From assembly GCA_947627075.1 (NCBI GenBank), contig CANQUR010000038.1, forward strand, positions 1 through 11,936: a stretch of DNA of 11,936 nt. The letters are read 5' to 3'. Of the stretch, positions 1-6,909 are shown one piece after another. This stretch comes from an uncultured Clostridia bacterium (GTDB taxonomy: Bacteria; Bacillota; Clostridia; Christensenellales; Pumilibacteraceae). The stretch's first letter is position 1; each line of letters starts with the position of its first letter. The notes under the pieces were generated by a model. That model had not been told where the DNA came from and did not search any database. It saw nothing but the letters and a program-made list of their open reading frames with translations. The position numbers and the translations under genes are program-made.

Positions 1-881
1 AGTTCATTTATATGCTTCGGAGTTCTGATTCCGGCAACAACATCTTCGCCTTGAGCGTTCATAAGATATTCGCCGAAAAGTCCCTTTTCGCCGGTAGAAG
101 GATTTCGTGTAAATGCCACACCTGTTCCGGATGTTTCGCCTTTGTTGCCGAATACCATGATTTGAATGTTGACGGCGGTTCCCCAACTGTATGGGATATC
201 ATTCATCCTACGATAAGTGTTCGCACGGGGGTTGTCCCAAGAACGAAATACAGCTTTTGTAGCTTCGAGAAGCTGAGTACGGGGATCTTGAGGAAATTCC
301 ACTCCTTGATGGTTTTTATAATTTGTTTTGAATAAATTTACTATTTCTTTAAGGTCATCGGCAGTCAAATCCGTATCCGATTTATATCCTTTGGACTTTT
401 TGATATTATCAAGAATATCTTCATAAACTTTTTTTGGCTGCTCCATAACCACATCTGAAAACATCTGTATGAATCTTCGATATGAATCATAAGCAAATCT
501 CGGATTCTTCGTCTTCCTGGCAAGTCCCTCTACGGATTTATCATTCAAACCGAGATTAAGTATTGTATCCATCATTCCCGGCATAGAAGCTCTAGCACCG
601 CTTCTTACTGAAACAAGCAATGGGTCGTTTTCATCTCCGAATTTTTTCGAATACATTTTTTCTATTTTTGCAAGCGCCGTGAACATCTGTTCCTCGATCT
701 CTTTATTGATCGATCTTCCATCCTCATAATATTGCGTACAAGCTTCGGTCGAAACCGTAAACCCTTGAGGAACAGGCAAACCGAGATTAGTCATTTCTGC
801 CAAATTGGCGCCTTTACCACCCAGTAATTCTCGCATGGAGCTTTTACCTTCACTGAATAAATATACAAACTTTTTTGACAT
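1..881 (-). CDS. ppdK: Pyruvate, phosphate dikinase, N-terminal part (cut by window edge)
   Basis: Interconverts pyruvate, ATP and phosphate with PEP, AMP and pyrophosphate; in anaerobes it can run as a glycolytic or gluconeogenic step. The first 293 codons are present without a stop; the C-terminal phosphohistidine and PEP/pyruvate domains lie beyond the left edge. The visible part is the ATP-binding half: a start of MSKKFVYLFSEG, then GGKGANLAEM near residue 22, LPVPQGFTVSTE near 35, SVRSGARASMPGMMDT near 91 and FTRNPSTGEKGLFGEY near 262, all family signatures. The ATG at 881 follows AAGGAG with an 8-base spacer. It lies 116 bases after recO and has its own promoter (see 914-942), so it can be expressed independently of the recO operon. 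Frame is intact and the identification is secure. Confidence 0.96.
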   Translation of the reverse strand, partial: MSKKFVYLFSEGKSSMRELLGGKGANLAEMTNLGLPVPQGFTVSTEACTQYYEDGRSINKEIEEQMFTALAKIEKMYSKKFGDENDPLLVSVRSGARASMPGMMDTILNLGLNDKSVEGLARKTKNPRFAYDSYRRFIQMFSDVVMEQPKKVYEDILDNIKKSKGYKSDTDLTADDLKEIVNLFKTNYKNHQGVEFPQDPRTQLLEATKAVFRSWDNPRANTYRRMNDIPYSWGTAVNIQIMVFGNKGETSGTGVAFTRNPSTGEKGLFGEYLMNAQGEDVVAGIRTPKHINE

Positions 882-895
882 TTGTAAAACTCCTT

Positions 896-907
896 ATTTA
901 ATTAAAT
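896..907. repeat. 12-base perfect palindrome at the ppdK transcription start
   Basis: ATTTAATTAAAT is its own reverse complement and sits between the ppdK -10 box and its ribosome site. It could be an operator or simply AT-rich chance. The nine bases ATTAAATCG at 901-909 recur at 973-981 in the same gap. Confidence 0.25.
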
Positions 908-913
908 CGGTTA

Positions 914-942
914 ATTATACCACTTTTGCTTTTCAAATGCAA
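914..942 (-). promoter_or_regulatory. Sigma-A-type promoter for ppdK
   Basis: Reading leftwards: -35 TTGCAT (942-937), a 17-base spacer ending in GTGG, and a perfect -10 TATAAT (919-914). The TGG just before the -10 makes it an extended -10 promoter. The start of transcription should fall near 907, about 26 bases before the ppdK ATG. Its -35 region shares ten bases with the pepP promoter. Confidence 0.75.
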
Positions 943-997
943 GCAATTTTTTGCCATAATTGCATTTTATTGATTAAATCGACGTTAAAAGACAAAA

Positions 998-1621
998 TTA
1001 CACAAGAGCCGATTTACTTTTAAGATCACACGAAAAATAATCTTCGAATTTGGATACTATCTTATTGAATGTTTTATCTATAAGTTCGTTGCTTGCTTCA
1101 AATTTTACGGCAAAATTTTGGGTACATGATAAAAGCTCAATGACGGAACCGGGATTCGACTTGGGCGCATTATATACATATGAATAACCGCTTTTATGTA
1201 TTATGTTTTGCAAATATGAAATAGCACAACATTTATACGGATAGTCGTCATAAAGTAAATTTTGTAATCTTTTAAGAAGGATAATGAACAACTCGGGATT
1301 CGGTTGTAAAGAGCAAGCTTTTTCGGAAGCCTCAAGCATAATGCAGCCTTCGAAAAATTTATCATATGAGGAACTTATGCCAAATAAATCTTCTATAATC
1401 ATAGCCCCTATGACAGTATTGGCAGATGTATTTTTACCGCTTAATTCGAAATTACAGAACGCAAATTGTTGAGCCGCAAATCTTAATTTTGCTTTTGGGC
1501 GCTTAACTCCCCTGATTATGACACGCATAATCTCGCCATTTTCCGTAAAAAGAGTTAATCTTTTATCAAAATCATTATAATCTTCGCTTCTTAAAACAAT
1601 TGCGGTAACACTTTTATTCAT
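998..1621 (-). CDS. recO: DNA repair protein RecO, short form without zinc module
   Basis: RecO loads RecA onto SSB-coated single-stranded DNA with RecR in gap repair. The 207 residues begin MNKSVTAIVLRSEDYNDFDK, the N-terminal OB-fold signature, followed by FTENGEIMRVIIRGVKRPKA, also typical. The helical C-terminal half is present, but the CxxC...CxxC zinc module found in Bacillus-type RecO (about 255 residues) is missing: the stretch after YLQNIIHKSGYSYVYNAP goes straight into the last helices and no paired cysteines occur there. I chose the ATG at 1621; it overlaps the yqzL stop by 8 bases, and GAGG lies only 3 bases upstream, so coupled translation is likely. An in-frame TTG at 1630 is the alternative start and has no ribosome site. 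The frame closes with TAA. Confidence 0.9.
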   Translation of the reverse strand: MNKSVTAIVLRSEDYNDFDKRLTLFTENGEIMRVIIRGVKRPKAKLRFAAQQFAFCNFELSGKNTSANTVIGAMIIEDLFGISSSYDKFFEGCIMLEASEKACSLQPNPELFIILLKRLQNLLYDDYPYKCCAISYLQNIIHKSGYSYVYNAPKSNPGSVIELLSCTQNFAVKFEASNELIDKTFNKIVSKFEDYFSCDLKSKSALV

Positions 1622-1712
1622 CTTCCTCAAATTTTTTATAAAGCATATAATAGCCCATTTCGCCCGTCTTTACAAACATATTCCAAGCTAAATCTTTTAC
1701 ATCTTTTTTCAC
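1614..1712 (-). CDS. yqzL: YqzL-family small protein (32 residues)
   Basis: This tiny protein sits between era and recO, exactly where yqzL lies in Bacillus and many clostridia. It starts with GTG: VKKDVKDLAWNMFVKTGEMG followed by YYMLYKKFEEDE. The core W-N-M-F-x-K-T-G-x-x-x-x-Y-x-x-Y-K agrees with the YqzL family as I remember it. The function of the family is not known. No Shine-Dalgarno sequence precedes the GTG, which lies 17 bases after the era stop, so translation probably depends on ribosomes leaving era. Its end overlaps the recO start by 8 bases. It is short enough to be missed by ordinary gene callers; sequence plus position make it convincing. Confidence 0.85.
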   Translation of the reverse strand: MKKDVKDLAWNMFVKTGEMGYYMLYKKFEEDE

Positions 1713-1729
1713 AATAGTAGCTTGTGCAA

Positions 1730-2614
1730 TTACTTATCGGAATAACCTACATCTTTGATATAATTCACATTATTTCTCCAATCTTCGCGAACCTTTACAT
1801 AAAGATCCAAATAAACCTTATCATCGATAAGCTTTTCTATATTGTGTCTGGCAAGTTGTCCTATTTTTCTGATCATACTTCCGCCATAACCGATAATAAT
1901 TTTTTTATGCGAATTCTTTTCACATATAATATCGCATTTTATATACGTACGATTATCTTGCTTTTCGTAAATCTGCATGACCACTCCGAGTCCGTGTGGA
2001 ATTTCATCATCAAGCAACAACAATGCTTTTTCTCTTATGATCTCACAAATCATATAGCTTATCGGCTTGTCCGAAATTTCATTATCAAAAAAATACGGTT
2101 CACCCTCGGGAAGCAAATCTATCAATAACTGTTTTAGCGTATCTATGTTTAATTTTCTTTTACAGGAGCATGGAACAATATCTTTTATTTTTGAGGCAAA
2201 CGGTCTTATAGTTTTTAAAAGTATAATAAGGTCTTCCTTTGAAACAAGATCGATTTTATTCAGAACCCAGACTACCGATCGTTCATGTTCTGTAAACGAC
2301 AAAACTTTAACCAGATCTTCATCGGAAATGTTTTTGCTTGCGTCAAAAACATAAACAAGCACATCTACATCATCTGTGGCTTTTTTGACCGACTTTATCA
2401 TATATTCACCGAGCTTTGTCTTAGGCGTATGAACTCCGGGCGTATCAACAAAAATAATTTGAGCGTTTGGCTCATTGAGGATACCCATTATTCGGTCTCT
2501 CGTAGTTTGAGGCTTTGGAGAAACAATGCTTACTTTTTCTCCAACCAAAGCATTGATCAAGCTACTTTTACCTACGTTAGGTCTTCCTATAAATGTTACA
2601 AAACCAGATTTCAT
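1730..2614 (-). CDS. era: GTPase Era
   Basis: Essential GTPase that binds the 3' end of 16S rRNA and checks 30S maturation. In its 294 residues (usual length near 300): G1 GRPNVGKS at 10-17, switch I threonines in KPQTTRD at 34-40, G3 DTPG at 57-60, G4 NKID at 119-122, then a C-terminal KH RNA-binding domain from about 200 to 280. Two signatures deviate. The G5 loop, usually S-A, reads CSCK at 149-152; and the KH loop, usually GKGG or GKQG, reads GYGG at 242-245. The ATG overlaps the ybeY stop as ATGA, with GGAG 8 bases upstream. In Bacillus dgkA and cdd stand between ybeY and era; here they are absent. Confidence 0.96.
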   Translation of the reverse strand: MKSGFVTFIGRPNVGKSSLINALVGEKVSIVSPKPQTTRDRIMGILNEPNAQIIFVDTPGVHTPKTKLGEYMIKSVKKATDDVDVLVYVFDASKNISDEDLVKVLSFTEHERSVVWVLNKIDLVSKEDLIILLKTIRPFASKIKDIVPCSCKRKLNIDTLKQLLIDLLPEGEPYFFDNEISDKPISYMICEIIREKALLLLDDEIPHGLGVVMQIYEKQDNRTYIKCDIICEKNSHKKIIIGYGGSMIRKIGQLARHNIEKLIDDKVYLDLYVKVREDWRNNVNYIKDVGYSDK

Positions 2615-3072
2615 CTATTTACTCCAAGTGAATTCAAAATTTCTTCTTCTTTCGCTCTCATGACCAATTTATCATCATCGTTTATATGGTCATAACCAAG
2701 CAAATGCAACAATCCATGCAAAAATAGATAGCCTATTTCTCTACGTTCCGAATGTCCGTATTCTTCCGCTTGCTTTTTTGCTATTTCATTACAGATAACT
2801 ATACTGCCTAAAAACACCGAATTATTATCGATATCAAAATCTATAGGATAATTTTCTTCGTTAAAAGGTTTTATTTCATTCAAATTGGGATAACTTAAGA
2901 CATCCGTACTTTTATCTATTCCGCGCGTTTCATAATTTAGCTTATGTATACTATCTTCATCATAAAAGATAAGCTCGACCGTAGCATTGCCAATAAGCGA
3001 AAGCTTTTCATAAGCCTTATTTGCTATTTCGTCGAACAATTCATCATATTGCTCACTAATGATCGAAATCAT
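2611..3072 (-). CDS. ybeY: Endoribonuclease YbeY, rRNA maturation factor
   Basis: Zinc-dependent single-strand endoribonuclease needed for 16S rRNA 3'-end processing and 70S quality control. The 153-residue protein carries the family signature HGLLHLLGYDH at about 119-129, with the three zinc-binding histidines, and the conserved TDVLSYP (usually TDVLSFP) near 56. Length is normal. The ATG at 3072 overlaps the stop of the upstream HD-domain gene as ATGA and follows GGAGG. It also overlaps era downstream as ATGA, so three consecutive genes are linked by four-base overlaps. YbeY and Era are known to act together on the 16S 3' end, which fits their direct adjacency. Confidence 0.96.
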   Translation of the reverse strand: MISIISEQYDELFDEIANKAYEKLSLIGNATVELIFYDEDSIHKLNYETRGIDKSTDVLSYPNLNEIKPFNEENYPIDFDIDNNSVFLGSIVICNEIAKKQAEEYGHSERREIGYLFLHGLLHLLGYDHINDDDKLVMRAKEEEILNSLGVNR

Positions 3073-4490
3073 TTACCCTCCGGATATTTAAGTCTCTTAT
3101 GGAATAGTCCGCCATAAGCGCTTATAATTGTTTCTCTGATAGCATTCAATTCCTTCATTGTTATCTCGCAATTATCAAACTGTCCGTGCGCAAGACGATC
3201 GTTTATCAAATTTTTCAATAATCTGTCTACTTTGTCACCATCCGGTTGATCCATCGCTCTTATTGCAGCTTCACTACTATCGCAAATCATTACAAGTGCA
3301 GCAAGCTTTGTAGTGGGTATTTCACCGTGGTAACAATAATCTTTCGGATCCACTGTTCCATCTGTCAACTTTTGAGCCTTGTAATAAAAGACCGGAATAA
3401 GCATCGTTCCGTGATGCTGAATAGTCACATGGCTTATTTCCTCCGGTATATGATACTGTTTACATAATTTGAGCCCTTCTTCGGTATGTGAACGCAAAAT
3501 TTCTGCGCTGACTTCGGGCAATATATCGTCATGCGGATTATAATCCGATTGATTTTCTTTGAAATATTGTGGATTTTTCAGTTTTCCTACATCATGATAA
3601 TAGGCACAAGCTCTTGCAAGATACGGATTTTCACCGATGCTTGCAGCGCACATTTCGGCAAATGACGCAACTGCCAATGAATGATTGAAAGTTCCCGGAG
3701 CTTCGTTCAATAATCTTTTTATCAACGGAGAAGTGTGATTAGTAAGCTCCATCAATCGCACATTTGTTATGAGATTGAAAACGCGCTCGACTATCGGAGG
3801 TAAAATCATTCCGAATGCAAAATGAGCAAAAGCACCTATGCCCATGTACAAAAGTTCATTCAAGTATTCACGACCCGCCAGAATAAGCGAAAGTACGGAC
3901 ATTATTCCCACCGTAGTTACACAAATCAAAAAACTCTTTAACATGAACATAAGTCTTGACGCATCTCCGCTCAATGCAAGCGACGCCAAACCGCCGCAAA
4001 GAAGCCCCGTGACCATCATAACCAAGATAGGAAGCAACGATGTCCCCATTACAAGACTTATTACCAAATGTGCATAAGTAATAAAAATAATAGTTAAAAA
4101 GTTGGCAAGCAAAGATTGATTTTTTTGTCCGAGTTGCGCCAAAATCAATGAGCACAAAAATACGGGCATCAAATATATACTTATCAATGATGAATATAAA
4201 CACAGCGTATATGTGAAAGCAATAACGCAAATAGTTGCAAATTGTTCTTTTAATTTTCTTTCGCTGAATTGCAATGCAAAGTACATATATAGCATCAATC
4301 CGTTTATCAAAAACAAAAATCCGACGCTGATCGCTCCGTAAGACAAATACGGGATCTCCAGCCTACTGCTCATTTTATCGATAAAAATAAATCGTATGAG
4401 AGTTACTGCTATGATCCATAAACTTAATCCGATAAGCATAATAACGGCATAGAAGACGGACTTTTGTATTTCTTCGTTTCTTGTCGCCAT
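3069..4490 (-). CDS. 7TM-HD (PgpH/YqfF-type) phosphohydrolase lacking the extracellular domain
   Basis: PgpH proteins hydrolyse cyclic di-AMP to pApA through a cytoplasmic HD domain. This 473-residue protein is about 240 shorter than B. subtilis PgpH. It has a first membrane helix at about 11-37, then only a dozen residues before a run of about seven helices (48-236): the large extracellular 7TMR-HDED domain is absent. The HD domain (about 250-470) looks complete: H270 in NHSLAVASF, HD at 299-300 in YYHDVGK, H335, the HH pair at 359-360 in QHHGT, D404 in ICDSSEA, and ENQ plus NPHDD as in PgpH. The usual HDIG reads HDVG. ATG at 4490 with AGGAG 9 bases upstream, 6 bases after phoH. Activity on c-di-AMP is inferred from family membership. 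Confidence 0.9.
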   Translation of the reverse strand: MATRNEEIQKSVFYAVIMLIGLSLWIIAVTLIRFIFIDKMSSRLEIPYLSYGAISVGFLFLINGLMLYMYFALQFSERKLKEQFATICVIAFTYTLCLYSSLISIYLMPVFLCSLILAQLGQKNQSLLANFLTIIFITYAHLVISLVMGTSLLPILVMMVTGLLCGGLASLALSGDASRLMFMLKSFLICVTTVGIMSVLSLILAGREYLNELLYMGIGAFAHFAFGMILPPIVERVFNLITNVRLMELTNHTSPLIKRLLNEAPGTFNHSLAVASFAEMCAASIGENPYLARACAYYHDVGKLKNPQYFKENQSDYNPHDDILPEVSAEILRSHTEEGLKLCKQYHIPEEISHVTIQHHGTMLIPVFYYKAQKLTDGTVDPKDYCYHGEIPTTKLAALVMICDSSEAAIRAMDQPDGDKVDRLLKNLINDRLAHGQFDNCEITMKELNAIRETIISAYGGLFHKRLKYPEGK

Positions 4491-4496
4491 AAATTT

Positions 4497-5447
4497 TTAC
4501 TCCTCTTTTCTTAAAGCTTTTTCATATGCAAGGACAATCTTTTGGACAAGTTCATGTCGTACTACATCCTTATCCGTAAATCTGCATATTCCTATCTCAT
4601 CAATATCCTTCAATATCTTTACAGCCTCCAATCCGCTCGATTTTCCATAAGGCAAATCGATTTGCGTATCATCGCCTGTTATTACCATTTTACTGTTTTC
4701 TCCGAGTCTTGTCAAGAACATTTTCATTTGTTCCGGAGTTGTATTTTGCGCTTCGTCAAGAATAATGAATGAAGAATTAAGAGTTCTTCCTCGCATATAT
4801 GCCAATGGCGCAATTTCTATTATCCCTCGTTCTATCAATCTCATGTAGCTTTCAACTCCGAACATTTCGCGTAAAGCGTCATATAACGGACGTAGATAGG
4901 GATCGACTTTTGTTTGAAGGTCTCCCGGCAAGAAACCTAATTTTTCTCCTGCTTCAATAGCGGGTCTTGTCAATATTATTTTATCGACATCATTTGCCTT
5001 AAACGCTGCAACCGCAAGCGCTACGGCAAGATACGTTTTTCCCGTTCCTGCCGGTCCTATCCCAAAAACAATGGTTTTGTTTTTTATTGCTTTGACATAA
5101 TTTCTTTGACCAATGGTTTTGCAACGTATTTGAGTTCCTTTTGCCGTTACAGTGACAATATCGCTATTTAAGTTTATTATCTCATCAGGCATATCATCCT
5201 TTATCAAGTCGATACACTGACGAATTTTGTTTTTGTCAAGTTCGTCGCCGGATTCGATAATTACCTTCAATCTATCCAATAGCATTATCGTCATTCCGAC
5301 ATTTTCCGCTTCACCCGACACTTGTAAGCCATTTTCATGAGTTTTGACTGAAACTTTCAAAAGTTTTTGAATAAGTTCGATATTCTCATCCAATCTACCG
5401 AAAAGCTTTATGATCGTTTCTGCATCATATTGTATGAATTCAGTCAA
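4497..5447 (-). CDS. phoH: PhoH family ATPase
   Basis: PhoH-like P-loop ATPase; the cellular role is unsettled, with RNA metabolism proposed because it keeps company with ybeY and era. From the chosen start it has 316 residues (B. subtilis PhoH is about 319). Walker A GPAGTGKT lies at 131-138, followed by LAVALAV, the TRPAIEAGEKLGFLPGDLQ motif near 160-178, and Walker B FIILDEAQN at 227-235 with MVITGDDTQIDLP after it. I place the start at the TTG of position 5447: GGAGGA stands exactly 8 bases upstream, and the TTG overlaps the yqfD stop. A TTG at 5480 is in frame but lies upstream of that ribosome site, and the extra 11 residues are not family-like. Confidence 0.95.
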   Translation of the reverse strand: MTEFIQYDAETIIKLFGRLDENIELIQKLLKVSVKTHENGLQVSGEAENVGMTIMLLDRLKVIIESGDELDKNKIRQCIDLIKDDMPDEIINLNSDIVTVTAKGTQIRCKTIGQRNYVKAIKNKTIVFGIGPAGTGKTYLAVALAVAAFKANDVDKIILTRPAIEAGEKLGFLPGDLQTKVDPYLRPLYDALREMFGVESYMRLIERGIIEIAPLAYMRGRTLNSSFIILDEAQNTTPEQMKMFLTRLGENSKMVITGDDTQIDLPYGKSSGLEAVKILKDIDEIGICRFTDKDVVRHELVQKIVLAYEKALRKEE

Positions 5448-6561
5448 TACTTTTTCCTCCGATTGAAACTTCTGCTTCAATATGTACCGTTATTCTATAG
5501 ATTTTGTCTGACATAATCAGAGAATTTACCGTTGTTTTTATTTCGCTTCCACCTGCGCATATCACTAAATCATTAATCGCTTTACGCTTAATATCTTCTT
5601 CAAGCACGGACAGCTCTTTGTCAGGCAATTTTTCAAGTTCATAATATTTTGTCGTTATTGCAATTATGGGAAATAGATTGCCTATTTGGGATACTGTAGT
5701 CTCGGATTCATTGTATTCAAATTCATTCAAAATGTCGATTTCACGACCTATTTTCAGTCCGAAAAAATTGATTATGGTATTTGTTCTGACATTCCCGGTA
5801 CGCTTGTACCCATCTAAAAGCGATACAATTTCGCTATACGTAAAATTTACTTTACCATATATACTGCCTTGAGCATCCACCTTTCTTAAAAATTCGCCTG
5901 CTGTATTATATTCGGCACCTTCAATCAGCATTGAGCCTACCGGTATACGATCACCTATTTTTACTTTTGCAGTACCTTCATTTACCACTATTCTGGTAAC
6001 TTCCGAATCATATAAACTTACTATATCTCCAATCTGTTTTGGCGGAGAAGTTTCGGCGCTTTCGATCACCTCAATCTTTAACGTTGTGCCTATAAGCTCT
6101 GCGGATACCGCGGATATTTCGTCAAGCTCTCTCAATGAAGCCTCGACCAAATCTATATCGAAATTTTTTTTATTGCCTACTGCAACATTATTTAGTTTCA
6201 AAGTCCTTATTATAGAAAGCTCATCGATTCTGTTATTGCCTGTAATTTCTATTTTCCATAAAAATGATGATAAATAAACGGATAATACTGTCATGACAAT
6301 CAAGCCGATCGCGAGCCCCAACCTCGGTATAATTCGCTTGAATGTCTTTATAGGATTCGTTTCTTTGACAATTTTATATGAAAAGCAAAGCTCTTCTAAA
6401 ATTTTTGTTGTAACACTCTTATCTCTGTCATCAACGGAAAAATAAATAAGCTTTTGGGATTCTTTTTTTATATTTTCGAATTTGACTCCTCTTTGCAAAA
6501 GTGTGTTCAATAATTTAAGCTGATTAAGTCCGCAAACTTCAAATCTGACCAAGGAACTCAT
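5440..6561 (-). CDS. yqfD: Sporulation protein YqfD
   Basis: YqfD is a membrane protein of the sporulating Firmicutes; yqfC and yqfD belong to the mother-cell SigE regulon in B. subtilis, and the molecular role is unclear. The 373 residues show a cytoplasmic N-terminal part (1-78), one membrane helix at about 80-101 preceded by KTFKRIIPR (positive inside), then W-K-I-E-I-T-G-N-N at 102-110, a FtsQ/POTRA-like beginning of the long outer part. Length is close to the family norm of about 390-400. The ATG at 6561 overlaps the yqfC stop as ATGA, and the preceding yqfC end supplies a purine-rich ribosome site (GGAGGC). Its own 3' end contains the phoH ribosome site and start. Confidence 0.93.
   Translation of the reverse strand: MSSLVRFEVCGLNQLKLLNTLLQRGVKFENIKKESQKLIYFSVDDRDKSVTTKILEELCFSYKIVKETNPIKTFKRIIPRLGLAIGLIVMTVLSVYLSSFLWKIEITGNNRIDELSIIRTLKLNNVAVGNKKNFDIDLVEASLRELDEISAVSAELIGTTLKIEVIESAETSPPKQIGDIVSLYDSEVTRIVVNEGTAKVKIGDRIPVGSMLIEGAEYNTAGEFLRKVDAQGSIYGKVNFTYSEIVSLLDGYKRTGNVRTNTIINFFGLKIGREIDILNEFEYNESETTVSQIGNLFPIIAITTKYYELEKLPDKELSVLEEDIKRKAINDLVICAGGSEIKTTVNSLIMSDKIYRITVHIEAEVSIGGKSID
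5455..5460 (-). promoter_or_regulatory. Ribosome binding site that fixes the phoH TTG start
   Basis: GGAGGA on the minus strand inside the last codons of yqfD, 8 bases before the TTG at 5447. No ATG lies at a suitable distance, so this site is the main argument for a TTG start overlapping yqfD. Confidence 0.75.
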
Positions 6562-6824
6562 TTAAGCCTCCTTGAAGCCACATTCTCGATTTGTCCGATA
6601 ATTACGATAGTATTTTCAGTTACCGATTCTACATTTAAATTTCCGCAAATCTCCAACTCTGCTTTGGAAGTACGTACCAATATGCATTCGTTGGAAATTT
6701 TATCGAGTCTTTTCACTCCTTCGATATACAATGCTTCGCCGCAAAAATTTACGTAAGAAAAACCACTGAGCATTTTCATATCGGAAATTCCTACATCTTT
6801 TTTTATCTCATCAAAAAAGCTCAT
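6558..6824 (-). CDS. yqfC: YqfC/YabP-family sporulation protein
   Basis: Small protein of the YabP/YqfC family, found in spore formers and almost always directly before yqfD. The 88 residues are family-like: a short charged N-terminus, then alternating strands such as LYIEGVKRLDKISNECILVR and LEICGNLNVESVTENTIVII. No signal peptide or membrane helix is visible. It heads the eight-gene operon; GAGG lies 6 bases before its ATG at 6824, and its TGA overlaps the yqfD ATG. Immediately upstream is a SigE-like promoter, in line with SigE control of yqfCD in B. subtilis. Confidence 0.92.
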   Translation of the reverse strand: MSFFDEIKKDVGISDMKMLSGFSYVNFCGEALYIEGVKRLDKISNECILVRTSKAELEICGNLNVESVTENTIVIIGQIENVASRRLK

Positions 6825-6839
6825 ATATTACCTCGAAAT

Positions 6840-6868
6840 ATTATATGCCGCTTTTTGACCTCATATGA
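6840..6868 (-). promoter_or_regulatory. Candidate SigE-type (possibly dual SigA) promoter of the yqfC operon
   Basis: Reading leftwards: TCATATG (6868-6862), 14 bases, then CATATAAT (6847-6840). This resembles the mother-cell SigE consensus (-35 KMATATT, about 14 bases, -10 CATACANT) with one mismatch in each box. The same -10 contains a perfect SigA TATAAT, but no SigA -35 stands 17 bases upstream. The expected transcript would start about 10 bases before the yqfC ATG, right at its GAGG, which is an unusually short leader. The boxes are seen; sigma-factor use is inferred. Confidence 0.5.
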
Positions 6869-6877
6869 AAAAGCAAG

Positions 6878-6909
6878 AAATAAAAGAGAGCGGACGCTCT
6901 CTTTTATTT
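6878..6909 (-). terminator. Strong hairpin terminator after the small membrane protein gene
   Basis: A perfect inverted repeat with 15-base arms (6878-6892 and 6895-6909) and two unpaired bases between them; in practice a 14-pair stem with a GGAC loop. The stem has a GC core (GAGAGC/GCTCTC) flanked by A-rich and T-rich ends, so it can act as an intrinsic terminator in either direction. It overlaps the stop codon at 6908-6910 by two bases and separates this gene from the yqfC operon. Confidence 0.85.

Noticed and set aside
12..335. Plus-strand frame of 107 codons at the left edge
   Set aside because: It is the antisense of ppdK, whose frame is open over the whole segment and matches the family throughout.
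1724..2128. Plus-strand frame of 134 codons over the era gene
   Set aside because: It lies opposite the well-supported KH domain of era, has no ribosome site and no recognisable protein features; AT-rich antisense frames are expected.
5445..5480. Upstream TTG (5480) as the phoH start
   Set aside because: The GGAGGA at 5455-5460 lies downstream of this TTG and exactly 8 bases before the TTG at 5447; the shorter protein also matches the usual PhoH length.
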